Below are positions 14,219 through 18,110 of a stretch of DNA of 18,110 nt, one piece after another. The position numbers and the translations under genes are program-made. This DNA is from Alphaproteobacteria bacterium UBA6347 (GTDB taxonomy: Bacteria; Pseudomonadota; Alphaproteobacteria; CAAGCB01; CAG-977). Location of the stretch: assembly GCA_002440235.1 (NCBI GenBank), contig DJRZ01000036.1, positions 1-18,110 on the forward strand, given 5' to 3'. The stretch's first letter is position 1; every line of letters begins with the position of its first letter. The notes below the pieces were generated by a model that made no database searches, was not told the DNA's origin, and saw only the letters and a list, made by a program, of their open reading frames with translations.

Positions 14219-15993
14219 GCGACGTTTTCCTTTTTTGTTTTGAACTGCATTTGATACAGGGCAGCGTATTCGCCGTTTCGGGCGATCAGTTCCTCGTGCG
14301 ATCCCTGTTCGACGATGCGGCCTTCGTTAATCACAAAAATCCTGTCCGCGTTTTTCACCGTCGAAAGCCTGTGCGCGATGACCAGCACCGTTCTGTTTTT
14401 CATCAGGTTGTCGATGGCTTGCTGAACGACGGCTTCGGATTTGTTGTCAAGGGCGGACGTCGCTTCGTCCAAAATGACGACCGGCGCGTTTTTCATAAAC
14501 GCGCGGGCGATGGCGACGCGCTGTTTCTGTCCGCCCGACAGCAACACCCCGCGCTCTCCGATCTCCGTATCCAGACCTTTGTCCAAGGTGGCGATAAAGT
14601 CCGTCAAACACGCGTCCTTAACCGCTTCGTCCAGTTGTTCGGGCGCGTAGTCCGTCTTGCCCAGCAGAATGTTGTCGCGGATCGTTCCGTTGAACAGGAA
14701 GTTGTCCTGAAACACGACGGCGATGTTTTCGCGCAAATCGCGCAAGTCGATGTTTTTCACGTTCACGCCGTCGATCAGGATTTCGCCCTTTTGAACGTCG
14801 TAAAAGCGGGGAAGCAAGCTGACGAACGTCGATTTGCCGCCGCCCGAATTGCCCACGAAAGCGTACATCTTGCCGATTTCCAGCTTGGCGGACACGTCTT
14901 TTAAAATGGGACGGTTCGGCAGGTATTCAAACCCGACGTGTTTGTATTCGATATTTCGATGCACGCCGTCGATATGCACGGGGTCGTCGGCGTTGCGGAC
15001 GGCGGCTTCGCTTTCCAATATGCCGAACACGTTGTCCATCATAAGCAACGACATGTACACGGACGAAAAACTGTTGCCGATGCCTTTAATCGGCGTGTAG
15101 AGCATCAGTAAAGCCGCGATGAACGACACAAAGTTGCCGCTGGTGATCTGACCGGTGACGATCAGGCGCGACCCGTACCAGATGGCTCCCGCGATGCCCA
15201 GCGACACGATGAAGTGGATCAGCGGGGAAAGCAGACCCGTCTTCTGCGTCATCTTTAACAGCAGTTTGAACAGGTCTTTCAAATCTTTATTAAACCGCGC
15301 CGCTTCGCGTTCCTGCAAATTGTACGACGCGATGATCCTGTTGCCCGCGAACGTTTCGTTGTAGTGCGTCGTCAGCGCCGCCAGTCCGCCGATCTGGCGG
15401 CTGAGCAACCCTTTGATTTTCCGGCGGATAGCCGCCAGCGGATACAGCGCGCCGAACATGAAAACCAGCGCGATGACCGCCAGCCGCCAGCTGTTCCAAA
15501 ACAGAACGCAAATCAAAGAAACCGAAGAGAAGAAACGCGTCGAAAACTGTTTCAGATTGGACAGCAGCCCGCTGCACGCCATTTCGGCGCAGGTGCTGTA
15601 GCTCATGTTGACGGCGCCCGACGACGTGTGATCGAAATACGCCGCGTCTTTGTACAAAAGCTTGCGGTACAAATCCGATTTCAGATCCGCCGTAATCTTT
15701 TGACCGACCCAAGTGTTCAAATACGTCGCCGTGTAATTGCACAGACTTTGCAACGCGCTTCCGACGATCAGAATCAACGGCAGCAGCGAAGCGGCGCGCG
15801 CCTGCTTTTCAATCAAAACCGTGTCCATGTACGGCTTTAAAATCCACGCCGTCAGCGCGTCGAACGATCCGATCGGAATCGTGATCAAAATCGCCAACAC
15901 CGCCCTGCCCAGATACGGACGAACGTACGGGTACATCTTGCGGTAGTTCGCCACCGCGGGCGCGTTGAACAAGCGGCGGAAAAGGTCAGGCAT
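14215..15993 (-). CDS. MsbA-like ABC exporter (lipid/glycolipid flippase)
   Basis: This 592-residue half-transporter has MsbA length and layout: an N-terminal membrane domain (~1-325) with about six hydrophobic segments (for example ~31-52, 68-90, 155-188, 257-298), then an ATPase domain. Motifs are Walker A GNSGGGKST at 381-389, the Q-loop FQDN at 428-431, signature LSGGQKQR at 485-492, Walker B VVILDE at 505-510 and H-loop H541. It should work as a homodimer in the inner membrane, flipping lipid A-core or a lipid-linked glycan outward. Because it lies among glycosyltransferase genes, it may serve lipid A-core as in other msbA loci or a dedicated glycolipid. GGAGG ends seven bases before the ATG, and its start overlaps the GT92-like stop by eight bases. 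Confidence 0.9.
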   Translation of the reverse strand: MPDLFRRLFNAPAVANYRKMYPYVRPYLGRAVLAILITIPIGSFDALTAWILKPYMDTVLIEKQARAASLLPLILIVGSALQSLCNYTATYLNTWVGQKITADLKSDLYRKLLYKDAAYFDHTSSGAVNMSYSTCAEMACSGLLSNLKQFSTRFFSSVSLICVLFWNSWRLAVIALVFMFGALYPLAAIRRKIKGLLSRQIGGLAALTTHYNETFAGNRIIASYNLQEREAARFNKDLKDLFKLLLKMTQKTGLLSPLIHFIVSLGIAGAIWYGSRLIVTGQITSGNFVSFIAALLMLYTPIKGIGNSFSSVYMSLLMMDNVFGILESEAAVRNADDPVHIDGVHRNIEYKHVGFEYLPNRPILKDVSAKLEIGKMYAFVGNSGGGKSTFVSLLPRFYDVQKGEILIDGVNVKNIDLRDLRENIAVVFQDNFLFNGTIRDNILLGKTDYAPEQLDEAVKDACLTDFIATLDKGLDTEIGERGVLLSGGQKQRVAIARAFMKNAPVVILDEATSALDNKSEAVVQQAIDNLMKNRTVLVIAHRLSTVKNADRIFVINEGRIVEQGSHEELIARNGEYAALYQMQFKTKKENVA

Positions 15994-16894
15994 CGCGTCC
16001 CTCCGCCCAAGCGTCCAAATCGAACGTTTTCAGTTCGATCATATAGCGAAAGATTTGATAGTCGGCGTCGACCGCGCGGTGTTCGTTATCAAAAAACTGC
16101 CGCAAGGAAAATTTTTCTTTCGCGTCCAAATTCCGACCGATCATTTTTTTATTGCAAAAATAATCGTAGCTTTTGCTGTAATAGTGGTTCAGCTGGACGT
16201 CGGGGCGGATTTGCTTTTTGCGCAGTCCCGCGTAATACGCCGGATTTTTCGGACAGACGCGGTTGAAAAAATGGAAACGGAAAAAGTGCGGCGAACGCGA
16301 TTTTTTCGAAATCAGCCCGCTGAACTTCGTGTTCAGAACGCTTTTGTACGAATTGAAATTCCAGCACAGCGTGAACTGTTCCGTCACGTTTTTTTCGGGA
16401 TCGTCCTTCACAATGCCGTTCGATCCGAACATTTTCCAATAAAACGACACCGACGGGAATTTGTTGTAGCGTTGCAATACCGTTTTCAGATTCATCGTCC
16501 CGACCGGCACGGCGAATTCGTCCAAATCGAAAAACGCGATCCAGTTCGATTCCGCGGAATGCTTTTCAACGCAATCAAAGTAAGCCGGCATCTGACCGAA
16601 CGAAGCCGAATCCCGCCACTCGATTAAAGTGACCACGCCTTTGTCAAGATACGGCTTTAAAACCTCCTTGTAATTATCGTTCGACGAAAAATCATCGTAC
16701 AGATAAAAATGATCGACGCCCGCCAGCAGGTAATAGTTCAGCCATTCCCGCAAAAAACGCCCTTCGTTTTTGAAAATCGCGCACACGGACAGAAAATGCT
16801 TCTTCGGCGGCTGTTTTCCGGAAAACAGAACGCGGCACAGCGCGTTGTTCAGTTTCAGACGGGCGTAGCGGCACAGGGTGTGAACCCAATTCAT
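15986..16894 (-). CDS. GT92-like glycosyltransferase
   Basis: The 302-residue protein has the layout of glycosyltransferase family 92 (formerly DUF23): VCAIFKNEGRFLREWLNYY at 37-55, YLYDDFSSND at 64-73, then the DxD-type IAFFDLDEF at 119-127 that binds metal and nucleotide sugar. A short basic N-terminal segment precedes the domain; there is no transmembrane helix. Bacterial members sit in LPS and capsule clusters and add a single hexose. Its start overlaps the GT4 stop by four bases (ATGA) and its end overlaps the MsbA-like start by eight. The acceptor is probably a core or glycan intermediate made by the neighbouring enzymes, which is inference. Confidence 0.85.
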   Translation of the reverse strand: MNWVHTLCRYARLKLNNALCRVLFSGKQPPKKHFLSVCAIFKNEGRFLREWLNYYLLAGVDHFYLYDDFSSNDNYKEVLKPYLDKGVVTLIEWRDSASFGQMPAYFDCVEKHSAESNWIAFFDLDEFAVPVGTMNLKTVLQRYNKFPSVSFYWKMFGSNGIVKDDPEKNVTEQFTLCWNFNSYKSVLNTKFSGLISKKSRSPHFFRFHFFNRVCPKNPAYYAGLRKKQIRPDVQLNHYYSKSYDYFCNKKMIGRNLDAKEKFSLRQFFDNEHRAVDADYQIFRYMIELKTFDLDAWAEGRDA

Positions 16895-18009
16895 GACATG
16901 ACTTCCTTGACCAGATTATCCCACTGCCGCCAAATGTTTTCCGGCGCGAAACGGCGCATGCTTTTTTTGGCGCTCTCCCCCATTGTCCGGCGCAGATTTT
17001 TATCGGACATCAATATTTTCAACTTTTCAGAGAAATCGTCAACGTCCGAAACCAGATATCCGTTTTTACCGTCATCGATCAATTCGTTGACGCCCGATGC
17101 GGATTGAAAACCGACAGCCGGCAACCCCGCCGCCATCGCCTCCGCCAATCCCATTCCGAATCCCTCCATCTTTGACGGGAAAGCGCATATCGACGCCGTT
17201 GCCAGAGCGGCGGTAACGTCGGCCGTGACGCCGTGAAACAGTATTTGTCCGACCGCGCCGTTTCGCTGCGCCAAATCAACGCAGGCGTTTTTATAGGCGG
17301 GACCGGTGATGTCGCCGTACAAATCGACGATCCAATCAGGGAAATCTTTGGCTATTTTGCAAAAAGCCGCCGTCAATTCGTATTGTCCCTTGTCCGGCTC
17401 GACACGCGCCAGACAAACGATCCGTTTCGCCGCCGTGTTCGCCGGCGCATCGTTCAACGCGACGCAATTGCCGATGACGGCGATCTTGCCGTCATAATAC
17501 GAGCGCAATTTTCCCGCGAAAGACGGTTGCAGCACCTGAACGGCGGCGACTTTTTTCAATGTTTCGACACATTCTTTCTTTTTTTTCTTTTTGAAAAAAT
17601 ACTCGGGACAGGAATGAAGCATTACGATAACGGGCGGCAGAGAATTCTGTCCGCGCAGAATTTCCTTTGCGCAAACGGGCGACGCCGCTATGACGATGTC
17701 GGGTTTGAAAGCGTTTATAACCGCACGATTTTCCCGCGCGATAAACGCATCGCGATCAAAATACGCCCCCGCCAGTTCGCCGAAAACTTTGCCGCACAAA
17801 TGGCGCAACTTGCCGAACGGACTGTCGTGCTGAACCAGATCCACGCGGGGATCCAATTGGTAAAAGGGCGCCCCGTCGCGCACGTCGCGCGTCAGCAATA
17901 AAACTTTGTTTCCAGCCGCCGCGAAATGCGACGCCAAAGCGCAAACCGCCTTTTCCCCGCCGCCGGACGTGCCGATCAAACAATTCCGTTTGTAAATCAG
18001 AATGTTCAT
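16891..18009 (-). CDS. GT4 family glycosyltransferase
   Basis: This 372-residue GT-B enzyme starts MNILIYKRNCLIGTSGGGEK with a glycine-rich acceptor-side loop at 13-19. The C-terminal donor site shows LARVEPDKGQ at 200-209 (R202, K207 bind the diphosphate), YGDITG at 231-236 and the E-x7-E signature MEGFGMGLAEAMAAG at 281-295 (E282, E290). It should transfer a sugar from a nucleotide donor to a lipid-linked or core acceptor in the cytoplasm. Six consecutive lysines at 140-145 (coding A-rich, including an A8 run) are unusual for this family. The preceding reading frame overlaps its ATG by four bases, and its own stop overlaps the GT92-like start by four, so it is an internal gene of the operon. 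Confidence 0.88.
   Translation of the reverse strand: MNILIYKRNCLIGTSGGGEKAVCALASHFAAAGNKVLLLTRDVRDGAPFYQLDPRVDLVQHDSPFGKLRHLCGKVFGELAGAYFDRDAFIARENRAVINAFKPDIVIAASPVCAKEILRGQNSLPPVIVMLHSCPEYFFKKKKKKECVETLKKVAAVQVLQPSFAGKLRSYYDGKIAVIGNCVALNDAPANTAAKRIVCLARVEPDKGQYELTAAFCKIAKDFPDWIVDLYGDITGPAYKNACVDLAQRNGAVGQILFHGVTADVTAALATASICAFPSKMEGFGMGLAEAMAAGLPAVGFQSASGVNELIDDGKNGYLVSDVDDFSEKLKILMSDKNLRRTMGESAKKSMRRFAPENIWRQWDNLVKEVMS
17579..17586 (-). repeat. A8 tract inside GT4 polylysine stretch
   Basis: T8 on the plus strand (A8 coding) lies inside the codons for K140-K145 of the GT4 gene. The frame is intact here. A one-base slip would truncate the protein near residue 145. Confidence 0.6.
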
Positions 18010-18110
18010 TTTTCCGCCGCCCCGCTAATTTCAAACATACCCTCTCTGCGCGGACATTCATCGCGCGCATCGAACCGGACATTGGTCCGTTCTCTCAACT
18101 GCGGATTTTT
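18006..18110 (-). CDS. C-terminal fragment of an unidentified upstream operon gene
   Basis: From the right edge of the window a minus-strand frame stays open for 34 codons and ends in a TGA that overlaps the ATG of the GT4 gene by four bases (ATGA). This is exactly the junction used between other genes of this operon. The visible residues include PQLRERTNVRFDARDE and end in FEISGAAEK. This is too short to assign a family, but the charged, hydrophilic tail is like that of many cytoplasmic glycan enzymes. The call rests on the open frame and junction pattern only; the stretch could instead be non-coding. Confidence 0.5.
   Translation of the reverse strand, partial: KNPQLRERTNVRFDARDECPRREGMFEISGAAEK

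Noticed and set aside
17756..18110. Minus-strand frame starting at 18082 and overlapping the GT4 gene
   Set aside because: It overlaps the first ~85 codons of a clear GT4 gene in another frame. The frame with the ATGA junction is the better candidate for the upstream gene.

Overview
The window looks like chromosomal DNA of a Gram-negative bacterium. It carries an MsbA-type lipid A flippase, a heptose-nucleotide pathway, a twin-arginine (Tat) signal peptide and a Sec signal peptide. Most genes have moderate to high GC and are rich in CG dinucleotides, but positions ~5380-9380 are clearly richer in A+T. No rRNA, tRNA, CRISPR array, transposase or integrase was seen. I cannot fix the lineage from sequence alone; a host-associated proteobacterium or a PVC-group or similar organism is only a guess.

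Left part (1-4683). A GalT-like nucleotidyltransferase of the DUF4921 type (minus strand) is divergent from a corynebacterial-type glycogen synthase (plus strand). This suggests sugar-nucleotide and glycogen metabolism. After a strong intrinsic terminator come two plus-strand genes for exported redox-type proteins: a carboxymuconolactone-decarboxylase/cupin protein with a Sec signal, and a Tat-exported flavodoxin-like protein with four cysteines. They are preceded by a dyad next to a -35 element, as in MerR-regulated promoters.

Middle (4684-6237). An isolated two-gene phage-type cassette (tail fibre plus probable tail-fibre chaperone) lies between terminators. A further intrinsic terminator sits in its own leader, just before the tail-fibre start codon. 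The tail-fibre gene changes composition about halfway along.

Right part (6238-18110, all minus strand). A tightly packed surface-glycan operon runs leftwards. Its order of transcription is: end of an unknown gene, GT4 glycosyltransferase, GT92-like glycosyltransferase, MsbA-like ABC exporter, GT2 glycosyltransferase, NAD-dependent epimerase, fused HddC-GmhB, HddA, GmhA, a double-domain WsaF-like glycosyltransferase, and a hexapeptide acyltransferase. Several junctions are 4-nt ATGA overlaps. HddC, GmhB, HddA and GmhA together supply every step from sedoheptulose 7-phosphate to GDP-D-glycero-alpha-D-manno-heptose, in only three genes.

The most interesting signal is the terminal acyltransferase gene. 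It is broken at exactly two places, a C8 tract and a T8 tract (coding strand), and loss of one base in each would restore a single 243-residue protein. This fits a phase-variable (on/off) glycan-modifying enzyme, or alternatively sequencing error or decay. With a phage tail-fibre cassette pointing into the same locus, the region looks like a hot spot of cell-surface and phage-receptor variation.
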